Source: Nitrobacter hamburgensis X14 (GTDB taxonomy: Bacteria > Pseudomonadota > Alphaproteobacteria > Rhizobiales > Xanthobacteraceae). From it: a stretch of 64,000 nt of DNA. Below, one piece after another: positions 8,573-17,183 of the stretch. The notes under the pieces were generated by a model. It was not told where the DNA came from. It ran no database searches and saw only the letters and a program-made list of their open reading frames with translations. Where the stretch lies: contig NC_007964.1 in assembly GCF_000013885.1 (NCBI RefSeq), forward strand, positions 2,528,001 through 2,592,000. Direction: 5' to 3'. The number at the start of each line of letters is the position of its first letter. Within the stretch, counting starts at the first letter, position 1. The position numbers and the translations under genes are program-made.

Positions 8573-9874
8573 ATGCTGAGCGGCAACCGCCCGATCCTGC
8601 TCGCCAACGCCCGCATCGTCGATCCCGCGCGCGATCTCGACGGCCCCGGCGACGTCCTGATCGCCGACGGAGTTGTCCGCGATGCGCGGCGCGACATCGC
8701 CGCCGCCGGCGTGCCCGAAGGCACCGACATCATCAACTGCGCCGGCAAGATCGTCGCGCCCGGCCTGATCGACATCCGCGCTTTCGTCGGCGAGCCGGGT
8801 GCCGGCCATCGCGAAACCTTTGCGTCCGCGAGCCGCGCCGCCGCCGCCGGCGGCATCACCACCATTGTCTGCCAGCCCGATACCTCGCCGGTGATCGACA
8901 ATTCCGCGACCGTCGATTTCGTGCTGCGCCGCGCGCGGGATACCGCAATCGTCAACATTCATCCGATGGCGGCGCTGACCAAGGGTCTTGCCGGCAAGGA
9001 AATGACCGAGATCGGCCTGCTGAAGGCGGCGGGCGCGGTCGCCTTCACCGATGGCGCACGCAGCGTAATGAACGCCCGCGTGATGCGCCGCGCCCTGACC
9101 TATGCCCGCGACTTCGACGCCTTGATCGTCCATCACACCGAAGATGCCCATCTGGTCGGCGAAGGCGTCATGAATGAAGGCGAGTTGTCCGCCCGCCTCG
9201 GACTGATGGGTATTCCGGCGGCCGCGGAGGCAATGGTGCTGGAGCGCGACATGCGGCTCGTGGCACTGACCGGCGGCCGCTACCACGCGGCGTCGCTGAC
9301 CTGTGCGGAATCGCTCGATATCCTCAAGCGCGCGCGCGACGCCGGACTCCGGGTCACCGCGTCCGCATCGATCAACCATCTGACACTGAATGAAAACGAT
9401 ATCGGTCCGTACCGCACGTTCCTGAAGCTGTCGCCGCCGCTGCGCAGCGAGGACGATCGCCGCGCGCTGGTCGTGGCGCTGGCGTCGGGCCTGATCGATG
9501 TCGTGATGTCCGATCACAATCCGCAGGACGTGGAAACCAAGCGCCTGCCGTTCGCGGAAGCCGCGGCCGGCGCGATCGGGCTCGAAACCATGCTGACGGC
9601 GGCGCTGCGGCTCGTGCACAACGCGGAACTGGATTTCAAGACGCTGATCCGGGCGATGTCGACCCGGCCCGCGGAGTTGCTGGGTCTGCCGGGCGGATCG
9701 TTACGTCCGGGCGCGCCCGCCGATGTGATCGTGATCGATCCGGACACGCCGTGGATCCTCGATCCCGCCGATCTCAAATCGCAATGCAAGAATACGCCGT
9801 TCGACGAATCCCGCTTCTCGGGCCGCGTCGTCCGTACCATTGTCGGCGGACGCACGGTCTTCGAACACGTCTGA
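8573..9874 (+). CDS. pyrC: Dihydroorotase-like protein, probably non-catalytic (PyrC'/PyrX type)
   Basis: 433-residue amidohydrolase-fold protein of the class I dihydroorotase family, directly downstream of pyrB. Family landmarks are present (VAPGLIDI at 62-68, GGITTIVCQPDTSPVIDN, HHTEDAHL, SDHNPQD). The HxH that binds the binuclear metal site is replaced: where active enzymes have DMHVHLREPG, this protein has DIRAFVGEPG, so both His residues (69, 71) and the substrate Arg (73) are gone. Pseudomonas-type PyrC' proteins with the same loss are structural partners of ATCase. I infer that role here; an active dihydroorotase must then be encoded elsewhere. Confidence 0.85.
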   Translation: MLSGNRPILLANARIVDPARDLDGPGDVLIADGVVRDARRDIAAAGVPEGTDIINCAGKIVAPGLIDIRAFVGEPGAGHRETFASASRAAAAGGITTIVCQPDTSPVIDNSATVDFVLRRARDTAIVNIHPMAALTKGLAGKEMTEIGLLKAAGAVAFTDGARSVMNARVMRRALTYARDFDALIVHHTEDAHLVGEGVMNEGELSARLGLMGIPAAAEAMVLERDMRLVALTGGRYHAASLTCAESLDILKRARDAGLRVTASASINHLTLNENDIGPYRTFLKLSPPLRSEDDRRALVVALASGLIDVVMSDHNPQDVETKRLPFAEAAAGAIGLETMLTAALRLVHNAELDFKTLIRAMSTRPAELLGLPGGSLRPGAPADVIVIDPDTPWILDPADLKSQCKNTPFDESRFSGRVVRTIVGGRTVFEHV

Positions 9875-9934
9875 CGCCGCAATGGCCGCACCCGGCGAAG
9901 ATATCCGAAAACGAAGGATCACCCCGCTCGGGCA

Positions 9935-9979
9935 GGCAGATAGATGCGAACCTTCATTCTTTACCTGACAATATCTGCC
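9935..9979. promoter_or_regulatory. Spaced inverted repeat upstream of plsY
   Basis: GGCAGATA (9935-9942) and TATCTGCC (9972-9979) form a perfect 8-bp inverted pair separated by 29 bp, in the 166-bp gap before plsY. It may be an operator pair or a stem in the plsY leader. Confidence 0.3.
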
Positions 9980-10040
9980 GTGGCGCGACGGTGCCGATTT
10001 ATGGTTTAAACCTGCGGAGTGACGCCCGGAGCCCCTCACG

Positions 10041-10637
10041 ATGTTGTCTTCCGCCATTGCCGTGATTGCCTTCGCCATCGGCTATCTGTTCGGCTCCATC
10101 CCTTTTGGCATGATTTTGACGCGGATAGCCGGAACGCAGGACCTGCGCTCGATCGGTTCGGGCAATATCGGCGCAACCAACGTGCTGCGGACCGGACGCA
10201 AGGGCCTCGCCGCGGCAACACTCGTTGGCGACATGCTGAAGGGCACCGCCGCCGTGCTGGTCGCAGGACTGTTATGGGGATCTGCGGCCGCGATAGCCGC
10301 GGCACTCGGCGCGTTTCTCGGCCACCTCTTTCCGGTGTGGCTGAAATTCCGCGGCGGCAAGGGTGTCGCGACTTATATCGGCGTGCTGCTCGGTCTGTTC
10401 TGGCCGGCAGCGCTGGCCTTTTGCGCGATCTGGCTGCTCGTCGCGTTTACGACACGCTACTCGTCGCTGTCGGCGCTGATCGCGAGTTTCGCCACGCCGC
10501 TGCTGTTGTGGTGGCTCGGACACCCGCAGCTTGCGCTGCTGCTCGCAGTGCTGACGCTGCTGTTGTGGTTCAAGCACCGCGAGAACATCCGGCGGCTTGC
10601 CTCGGGCAGCGAAGGCCGGATCGGCGCGAAGGCGTAA
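10041..10637 (+). CDS. plsY: Glycerol-3-phosphate acyltransferase (acyl-phosphate dependent)
   Basis: 198-residue inner-membrane enzyme that transfers acyl groups from acyl-phosphate to glycerol-3-phosphate, the first step of phospholipid synthesis. The PlsY motifs are clear: [10 protein letters not shown] (about 47), GDMLKGT (about 70) and FRGGKGVAT (about 107), between hydrophobic helices. It ends in a basic tail. It lies 166 bp after the pyrC-like gene and about 160 bp before dprA on the same strand. Confidence 0.96.
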
Positions 10638-10795
10638 GCCGCTCCATCTGGAACAGACCGTGATGGACGTCACATTTCCAGACCGACGGCCTTCGCGCCG
10701 CTGCGCGCGTTTTGCGTGAACATGCTGACCGGCCGCATCAGAGGTTGTCCCCTGCGCCGACTTGGGCAAAGCTTCCCCTTGCATGGGGGGTAGGC

Positions 10796-11914
10796 GTGGA
10801 TATCCGGAATCCAGATAGACGGCTGACCGACAGCCAGCGGATCGACTGGTTGCGGCTGATCCGGTCCGAAAACGTCGGGCCGCGGACCTTTCGTTCGCTT
10901 GTGAATCATTTCGGCAGCGCCGGCGAAGCGCTGGCCCGCCTGCCCGACCTGGCACGACGCGGCGGCGCTTCGCGCCCGGGCCGGCTTTGCGACGAAGCGG
11001 CGGCCAGGGACGAGTTGGCTGCCGCCCGGCGGATCGGCGTCAGTTTGCTGGCGTCGGGCGAAACCGGCTATCCGCCACACCTCGCAACCATCGACGACGC
11101 ACCGCCGATGCTCGGCGTGCGCGGCAACCTCGATGTCATGGAGCGTCCGACGATTGCGATCGTCGGCTCCCGCAATGCGTCCGCTGCCGGTCACAAGTTC
11201 GCGCAGGCGCTGGCGCACGATCTCGGCGACGCCGGTTTCGTCATCGTGTCGGGACTGGCGCGCGGCATCGATCAGGCGGCGCATCGTGCAAGCATGGCGA
11301 GCGGCACTGTCGCAGTGCTTGCCGGCGGCCACGACCGCATCTATCCGCCCGAGCATGAGGATCTGCTTGCGGCAATATTGGAAGACGGCGGCGCGATCTC
11401 CGAAATGCCGATGGGGCATGTGCCGCGCGCCCGCGATTTCCCACGGCGCAACCGCCTGATTTCGGGCGTCGCACTCGGCGTCGTCGTGGTCGAGGCCGCG
11501 TATCGCTCGGGCTCGCTGATCACGGCACGTATCGCCGCCGAGCAAGGCCGCGAGGTCTTCGCAGTGCCGGGTTCGCCGCTCGACCCTCGCGCCGCCGGCA
11601 CCAACGATCTCATCAAGCAGGGCGCGGCACTGATCACCGGGGCGTCCGATGTCATCAATGCCGTGCGTCCGATCATGCGACGACCGATCGAGCTGCCCGC
11701 CGAAGAACCGGGTCACGCCGGACCGGAGACCGAAGAGCCGGACGCGAGCGACCGTTCACGCATCGTCGGTTTGCTTGGCCCGGTGCCGATCGGGCTCGAC
11801 GATCTGATCCGGATGGCGGACGCCTCGCCGGCAATCGTGCGCACGGTTCTGCTCGAGCTGGAACTGGCCGGGCGGCTGGAGCGCCATGGCGGCGGGCTGG
11901 TGTCGATGATCTGA
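10796..11914 (+). CDS. dprA: DNA-processing protein DprA
   Basis: 372-residue DprA/Smf protein that loads RecA on incoming single-stranded DNA during natural transformation. It has an N-terminal helical region (IDWLRLIRSENVGPRTF), the extended Rossmann core with IAIVGSRNASAAG, SGLARGIDQAAH, FPRRNRLISG and EAAYRSGSLITA, and a C-terminal winged-helix domain. I start it at GTG 10796 behind GGGGGGTAGG, giving the usual length; longer in-frame starts exist. In related genomes topA often follows dprA, but here a repeat and an opposing gene follow instead. Confidence 0.92.
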   Translation: MDIRNPDRRLTDSQRIDWLRLIRSENVGPRTFRSLVNHFGSAGEALARLPDLARRGGASRPGRLCDEAAARDELAAARRIGVSLLASGETGYPPHLATIDDAPPMLGVRGNLDVMERPTIAIVGSRNASAAGHKFAQALAHDLGDAGFVIVSGLARGIDQAAHRASMASGTVAVLAGGHDRIYPPEHEDLLAAILEDGGAISEMPMGHVPRARDFPRRNRLISGVALGVVVVEAAYRSGSLITARIAAEQGREVFAVPGSPLDPRAAGTNDLIKQGAALITGASDVINAVRPIMRRPIELPAEEPGHAGPETEEPDASDRSRIVGLLGPVPIGLDDLIRMADASPAIVRTVLLELELAGRLERHGGGLVSMI

Positions 11915-11923
11915 CGGCGGCTA

Positions 11924-12028
11924 TAGAACGCTTACCGTTCTGATGGAATCAGAACGGGCGCTCTAAGCTATTGAGTGGTCGCATTTCCTTACGGTGAACC
12001 GGTATCCACTTCACCGGGAAATGCTCTA
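11924..12028. repeat. Dispersed palindromic repeat, AGAGC family (variant with GCATTTCC arm)
   Basis: Contains a perfect hairpin CCGTTCTGAT-gga-ATCAGAACGG (11935-11957), then GGTCGCATTTCC and GGTGAACCGGTATCCAC. The element at 45667-45770 is the same in reverse orientation. The right end overlaps the last codon and stop of the minus-strand haem-motif gene. It may also serve as the transcription end for both convergent genes. Confidence 0.85.
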
Positions 12029-13396
12029 TTGCGAAACCGGCGCAATCGGCGATCCGTCAGGAGCGGGCGGCGGGGCGGATGAGGCAGCAGCCCCCTCCTC
12101 CGGCGGCGAGACAGGTTTGGCCGACGGCGAGGCTGTCTCCGCCGGAGACGCTGCCGGTTTTGCCGGCTCTGCGGAGGTCGACGGCGACGGCGCCGCCACA
12201 GAGTCAGTGGGAGCCGGCGCCGGCGCGGGGCTCGCGGCTTCGGACGGCGGCTTCGCGTCACCCTCGCCGACCTTCGGAGCCGGCGTCACCGCGGGAACAG
12301 GGTCGGCGCGCAGCGGCACCGCCTTCGGCTCGCCGGAGGTCGCAGCCTCGGACGGACCGCTGTCCGGCTTGCTGCTTTCGGACGTGTCTGTTTCAGATTT
12401 GCCCGTCTCGGACTTATCCGCTTCAGATTTGGTTTCAGATTTGTCAGCGTCAGGTTTGCTCGTTTCGGCTTTGCCGGCCTCGGCCTTGTCGGTCGCAGCC
12501 TTGTCAGTTGCAGCCTTGCCACTCTCGGATTTGGTCGGATCAGGATTCGGCGCGTCCGGCTTGGCCGCGTCGGCCTTGATGCCTTGCTCCTTGTCAGCTT
12601 GCTGCTTGCCAGCTTGCTCGTGGCCAGCCTGTTTCTCGGCTGCTTGTTCGTTGGAGGTTTCCGCCTTGGGAGCTTCCGCTTTGGAGGATTCCGCCTTGGG
12701 CGTCTCGCCCTTGGCCGCCTCTCCCTTAGCCGTCTCGCCCTTGGCTGTTTCTCCCTTGGCGGACGCCGCGCCGGATGGTTCGCTCTTCGCCGTTTCCGGC
12801 TGCGTTATGGCGTTATCCTTGGACGATTCCTGCTTGGCTGCGTCGGCTTTCGGCGATTCTTCCGGGCCGTGCTTGCCCTGCTTGCTTAGCTTTTTCTTGT
12901 CTGCGGGCTTCCGCCGATCGTGCTCGCTGGCGGCCTCCTCCGAAGCCGACCGCGCGGCTTCCGGATTCTCGATGCCCGGTCGCGCGCGCCTGCGATGCCG
13001 GTCCTTGCGGCCCTGCGGCTCATTCTGCGCGGACGCATCTGGCTGTGCCGCCTCCCGGGACGGCGGCTTCCTGTCTTCAGCCTGCCTCGGCGCCTGCCGT
13101 CTGGGCGTCTCCGCACGGTAGCGCTCATCGGTCGCACCGTTGGAAATCAGATAGGCGCTGAGCATCTTCGCCATGTCGGGGCCGGTGGTATAATGCTGGC
13201 GCAGAAAACCCGGCAGCGATCCCGGCGCCACCGTCCTGAGCAAACCGCGGACGCCTTTGTGGCAGGCGGTGCAACTCCCCGAAAAGATCTGCGCAGCCGA
13301 CTTTCCTGCATCGAGATTTTGCGCCCGCGCGCTATCTGCCGCGAAACCGACGATCGCAAGCATCACCGTCGCTAGACTGAGCGCTCGGCTCAACAT
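12026..13396 (-). CDS. Secreted haem-c motif protein with long low-complexity tail
   Basis: 456 residues in three parts. There is a Sec signal peptide (cleavage near ARA-Q, residue 25-26). A small domain follows with a haem-c attachment motif CTACH at 42-46 and a possible Met ligand in GPDMAKMLSAYL. From about residue 95 to the end runs a disordered tail rich in Ala, Lys, Glu, Ser, Thr and Pro, with short imperfect repeats such as KGETA, KAETS and KSETG, turning Pro/Ala-rich at the end. The short domain suggests a periplasmic monohaem cytochrome; the tail suggests an entropic spacer or wall-spanning linker. It is divergent from cfa. I know no named family with this whole layout. Confidence 0.75.
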   Translation of the reverse strand: MLSRALSLATVMLAIVGFAADSARAQNLDAGKSAAQIFSGSCTACHKGVRGLLRTVAPGSLPGFLRQHYTTGPDMAKMLSAYLISNGATDERYRAETPRRQAPRQAEDRKPPSREAAQPDASAQNEPQGRKDRHRRRARPGIENPEAARSASEEAASEHDRRKPADKKKLSKQGKHGPEESPKADAAKQESSKDNAITQPETAKSEPSGAASAKGETAKGETAKGEAAKGETPKAESSKAEAPKAETSNEQAAEKQAGHEQAGKQQADKEQGIKADAAKPDAPNPDPTKSESGKAATDKAATDKAEAGKAETSKPDADKSETKSEADKSETGKSETDTSESSKPDSGPSEAATSGEPKAVPLRADPVPAVTPAPKVGEGDAKPPSEAASPAPAPAPTDSVAAPSPSTSAEPAKPAASPAETASPSAKPVSPPEEGAAASSAPPPAPDGSPIAPVSQ

Positions 13397-13658
13397 TCCA
13401 TCCTCCAGGTACGGAAATTGGTGCGGAAATTGCCGCGACCGCGGTGGCCACCTTTTAGCCCATTATGGTGCGAATGGAAGCGCACAGATGACGCAAGCGC
13501 GTGATCGGAACAATTTGGGATATCCGCGATGCAACCAATGCACTGGAACGGCGTTTCTCCAGCATTATCATCTCGCATCGGACAGTTCCGGACTTACCTG
13601 AAGTACGGCGGACGGTAGCAGGAATCTGCCTAAACGCGATTGTACATGGTGGTTTTCG

Positions 13659-14909
13659 ATGGACCGTTTGTTGCGGTTTTTTCTGGACCGGTTTGTTCGG
13701 CGCGGCTCGATCACATTTGTGACTGCGAGCGGATCGACCTTCACCTGCGGCGACGGCACAGGAAAGGCGGTGCGGGTGCGGCTGACCACGAAAGAAGCCG
13801 AACGCCAGCTTCTGCTGGATCCTGAAATGTCGTTCGGCGAGGCCTACACCGACGGTACAATGCTGGTCGAACAGGGATCGATCGCCGACGTCCTGTCGAT
13901 CATCCTCGACCAACCCGACATCATGCCGCGCTGGGCAAAGCTGCAATGGTGGCTCCGCTATCTCGTTCGCAACATCCAGCAATTCAATCCTCGCGGGCGT
14001 TCCAGAAACAACGTCGCGCGCCATTACGACCTCGACGGTCGCCTCTACTCGCTGTTTCTCGATGCCGACAAACAATACAGTTGCGCATATTTCGAAACTC
14101 CGGACACGACGCTGGACGATGCCCAGCTCGCAAAGAAGCGGCATGTCACCGCCAAGCTTCTGGTCGAGCCCGGCCAAACCGTCCTCGATATCGGCTCTGG
14201 CTGGGGCGGCCTCGGCCTGTATCTTGCCGAAATGACCGGCGCCGACATTACCGGCGTCACGCTATCGACCGAACAGCTTCAGGTATCGAACGCCCGCGCC
14301 GGCGAAAAAAACCTGACGCAGTCGGCGAAGTTCCTGCTCCAGGATTATCGCGACATTCCCGGACCGTTCGACCGCATCGTGTCGGTCGGCATGTTCGAGC
14401 ATGTCGGCGTCGATCACTACGATACCTTTTTCAAACACTGCGCCGAACTGCTCGACGCCGACGGCGTGATGCTGCTGCATTCGATCGGCCGTTCCGAGGG
14501 TCCGGGCATCACCAACCCCTGGATCGCGAAGTACATCTTCCCGGGCGGATACATTCCCGCGCTGTCGGAAGTCTTGCCTGCGATCGAGCGCGCCGGACTT
14601 TTGGTCTGCGACATCGAAATCCTGCGTCTGCACTACGCGGAGACGCTGAAGGCATGGCGCGAGCGCTTCATGGCGCGACGCGAGGAGGCCGTGCGGCTTT
14701 ACGACGAGCGATTCGCACGAATGTGGCAGTTTTATCTGGCGTCGTCGGAAATGTCGTTCCGCAAGCAGAACCTGATGAATATCCAGATCCAGCTCACCAA
14801 GCGCCAGGGCATCGTGCCGATGACACGCGACTATATCCCGCGCGGCGAAGCCAGGCTGCGCGGCATCGAGCGAAAACAGCGTCCGCGGCTTCAGATCGCC
14901 GGCGAGTGA
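13659..14909 (+). CDS. cfa: Cyclopropane-fatty-acyl-phospholipid synthase family protein
   Basis: 416-residue SAM-dependent methyltransferase. It has the CFA N-terminal domain (MDRLLRFFLDRFVRRG...), the SAM-binding loop VLDIGSGWGG (175-184), GVTLSTEQL, and FEHVGVDHYDTFF and GGYIPALSE of the CFA family. It should add a methylene bridge across unsaturated phospholipid acyl chains on the inner membrane, an envelope stress adaptation. It is preceded by a 262-bp intergenic region shared with the divergent haem-motif gene; that gap carries two CGGAAATTG direct repeats (about 13411 and 13423). Confidence 0.92.
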   Translation: MDRLLRFFLDRFVRRGSITFVTASGSTFTCGDGTGKAVRVRLTTKEAERQLLLDPEMSFGEAYTDGTMLVEQGSIADVLSIILDQPDIMPRWAKLQWWLRYLVRNIQQFNPRGRSRNNVARHYDLDGRLYSLFLDADKQYSCAYFETPDTTLDDAQLAKKRHVTAKLLVEPGQTVLDIGSGWGGLGLYLAEMTGADITGVTLSTEQLQVSNARAGEKNLTQSAKFLLQDYRDIPGPFDRIVSVGMFEHVGVDHYDTFFKHCAELLDADGVMLLHSIGRSEGPGITNPWIAKYIFPGGYIPALSEVLPAIERAGLLVCDIEILRLHYAETLKAWRERFMARREEAVRLYDERFARMWQFYLASSEMSFRKQNLMNIQIQLTKRQGIVPMTRDYIPRGEARLRGIERKQRPRLQIAGE

Positions 14910-14940
14910 GTTGATTCGGGTCGAGAGAACTTCGGCAGGC

Positions 14941-15060
14941 TATAGCGTTTTCGAACGAAGTATGTCCTCGGGCTTGACCCGAGGATGGCTGCCGGTTCGC
15001 GTCAAGAAAACGCGCTAAAACAAGAAACTGGAGCCCGGCTTTGATTCCATCGAAGCCGGA
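14941..15060. repeat. Dispersed palindromic repeat, AGAGC family (degenerate copy)
   Basis: Reads GCGTTTTCGAACGAAG, then the stem CCTCGGG-cttga-CCCGAGG, then CCGGTTCGCGTCAAGAAAACG and a decayed terminal hairpin GGCTTTGATTCCATCGAAGCC. The order of blocks matches the copies at 22861-22995 and 26449-26576. Its right part encodes the last residues of the small minus-strand frame at 15015-15296. Confidence 0.8.
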
Positions 15061-15296
15061 AAATCTCTGAGGTGCGATCCATAGAGGCCGAGGGGACAGT
15101 GCGGATGCGGGAGATGAGCCGCGAGATGAGCCTTGGCGGCCGTCAGGTCCCCCGGATCACATGGCACGGCGCGCACCTCGGGATCAGACAGTCTTTCGAG
15201 CGTCTCCACCAGCATCGACAGCCATGCGGATTCGCCGTTTTCGTAACGCCACTGCCGGGACTGGGCCATTCTGCGAGTTTCCCGTGCTGGATTCAC
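15015..15296 (-). CDS. Hypothetical protein (93 aa), doubtful
   Basis: GTG-initiated frame, with an internal ATG at 15269. The central part (WLSMLVETLERLSDPEVRAV, then AAKAHLAAHLPHPHC) has GC-rich third positions like the neighbouring genes, so it looks coding. The last dozen codons lie inside the degenerate repeat, so a repeat insertion may have replaced the original C-terminus. No domain is recognised. It could be a small real gene or a remnant. Confidence 0.4.
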   Translation of the reverse strand: MNPARETRRMAQSRQWRYENGESAWLSMLVETLERLSDPEVRAVPCDPGDLTAAKAHLAAHLPHPHCPLGLYGSHLRDFPASMESKPGSSFLF

Positions 15297-15611
15297 GCAT
15301 GATCAATCGGGCATCCGCGGTTTTGTTCCGGATTGAATGAGACAATTGCCCGCGAGAGCGATTATCCTCATGGGACGACGCGCGACCTCGTCGCCTGTCG
15401 GCCAAGCCGCGCCGACGCCTCATGACCGGCAAGGTTTTTCTGGCCGCAGGCCTTTGAGCGCCGGTCGCCGTCAAGTTCGATGCACTTTCGACTCAAGTTT
15501 CATCCAAGGTCATGTGGGAATCGGGCATAAGGGGTGTGGCATGCTTTCGTCGTCCGAAGTGGCGCTTTATGCGTGCCCCATATCCGAAAAATCCGTCAAC
15601 ATCCGAGAGCC
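15297..15611. other. Gap upstream of dnaB
   Basis: 315 bp between the doubtful minus-strand frame and dnaB. No convincing gene, RNA or palindrome was seen. It should hold the promoter of the dnaB operon, but no clear -35/-10 pair stands out. Confidence 0.5.
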
Positions 15612-17102
15612 ATGGCTGATTCGAACATCCTGAAGCTTGCGCCTGACGCGGCAACGCCAGCCTACCGCACCGCGCCGCACAACATCGAAGCGGAGCGGGG
15701 TGTTCTCGGCGCCATTCTGGTCAACAACGACGCGTTTTACAGGGTTTCGGATTTCCTCGAACCGAAGCACTTCTTCGAGCCGATCCATCGGACCATCTTC
15801 GAGACCGCGGGCAGCCTGATTCGCGCCGGCAAGATCGCGACGCCCGTCACGGTCAAGACCTTCGTCCCCGCCGAGACCGACATCGGCGGAATGACCGTAA
15901 GCCAGTACCTCGCCCGTCTGGCGGCGGAAGCCACCACGATCATCAACGCACTCCATTATGGGCGCACCATCTATGAGCAGGCACTGCGCCGCGACCTGAT
16001 TCACATCGGCGAGGATATGGTCAACGTCGCCTACGACGCGCCGGTCGATTTCGCGCCGCGGGCGCAGATCGAGGACGCCGAGCGTCGACTCTACGAACTG
16101 GCCGAATCAGGCCGCTATGAAGGCGGCTTCCAGAAATTCTCGCAGGCGATGAAGATCGCGCTCGACATGGCGGCCAACGCCTACCGCCGCGATGGGAAGC
16201 TGTCCGGCATCGCCACGGGACTGCGCGATCTCGACTCGAAAATGGGCGGATTGCAGCAGTCCGACCTGATCATCGTCGCCGGCAGGCCGGGCATGGGCAA
16301 GACCGCGCTCGCGACCAACATCGCCTACAACATCGCCAAGGCCCATCAGTCGGAGCTTCAGCCCGATGGCACGATGAAGACCGTCAATGGCGGCATCGTG
16401 GGCTTCTTCTCCTGCGAAATGTCGGCGGAGCAACTGGCGACGCGTATTCTCGCCGAGCAGACCTGCATCCCCTCCAGCAATATCCGGCGCGGCGGCATCA
16501 CCGAAAGCGATTTCGAGAAGATCCGCGATCACACCATCGAGCTGGAGCACCTGCCGCTCTTCGTCGATGAAACCGGCGGCCTCTCGATTTCACAACTAAC
16601 GGCGCGCGCCCGCCGCCTGAAGCGCCAGAGAGGGCTGGACGTACTGGTCATCGACTACATCCAGCTTCTGCTGGGCAGCGGCAAGCGCTCCGACAACCGG
16701 GTGCAGGAAGTCACCGAAATCACCACCAGCCTGAAAGCGCTGGCGAAGGAGCTGAATGTTCCGATCGTCGCGCTGTCGCAACTGTCCCGTCAGGTCGAAA
16801 ACCGCGACGACAAACGCCCGCAGCTCTCAGACCTTCGCGAATCCGGTTCGATCGAACAGGATGCCGATGTCGTGATGTTTGTATTCCGCGAGGAATACTA
16901 CCTCCAGAACAAGGAGCCGCGGCCGGGTACGCCGGAATACGAGAAGTGGCAACTCGACATGTCGCTGGTGCACGGCAAGGCCGAAGTCATCATCGGCAAG
17001 CAGCGCCATGGGCCGACCGGCACCGTCGAACTGCAATTCGAGGGACAATTCACCCGCTTCAGCGACCTCGCGCACGACGGTCACCTGCCCGACCGTATCT
17101 AG
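15612..17102 (+). CDS. dnaB: Replicative DNA helicase DnaB
   Basis: 496-residue hexameric helicase of the replication fork. It has the N-terminal DnaB domain (PHNIEAERGVLGAILVNN, PKHFFEPIHRTIFE), a linker helix, and the RecA-like core with Walker A GRPGMGKTA, Walker B LDVLVIDYIQLL, and the GSIEQDADVVMFVFREEYY and KQRHGPTG motifs. The start is ATG 15612 (MADSNILKL). First gene of dnaB-alr-radA-cvpA-purF on the plus strand. No intein or other insertion was seen. Confidence 0.97.
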   Translation: MADSNILKLAPDAATPAYRTAPHNIEAERGVLGAILVNNDAFYRVSDFLEPKHFFEPIHRTIFETAGSLIRAGKIATPVTVKTFVPAETDIGGMTVSQYLARLAAEATTIINALHYGRTIYEQALRRDLIHIGEDMVNVAYDAPVDFAPRAQIEDAERRLYELAESGRYEGGFQKFSQAMKIALDMAANAYRRDGKLSGIATGLRDLDSKMGGLQQSDLIIVAGRPGMGKTALATNIAYNIAKAHQSELQPDGTMKTVNGGIVGFFSCEMSAEQLATRILAEQTCIPSSNIRRGGITESDFEKIRDHTIELEHLPLFVDETGGLSISQLTARARRLKRQRGLDVLVIDYIQLLLGSGKRSDNRVQEVTEITTSLKALAKELNVPIVALSQLSRQVENRDDKRPQLSDLRESGSIEQDADVVMFVFREEYYLQNKEPRPGTPEYEKWQLDMSLVHGKAEVIIGKQRHGPTGTVELQFEGQFTRFSDLAHDGHLPDRI

Positions 17103-17183
17103 CAACCAAATTCGAAGTTCGCCTCGCTGCGCCCTCACCGCTCGCGCGGTTGAACCGCCGTGCGGCCGAGCGTACCATGCGGC

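Noticed and set aside
11994..13121. Long plus-strand frame with regular 'DLS/ASAL' periodicity resembling a pentapeptide-repeat protein
   Set aside because: It is the antisense of the Lys/Glu/Ala-rich tail of the haem-motif gene; the periodicity mirrors that tail, and the minus frame has a proper signal peptide and CxxCH domain.
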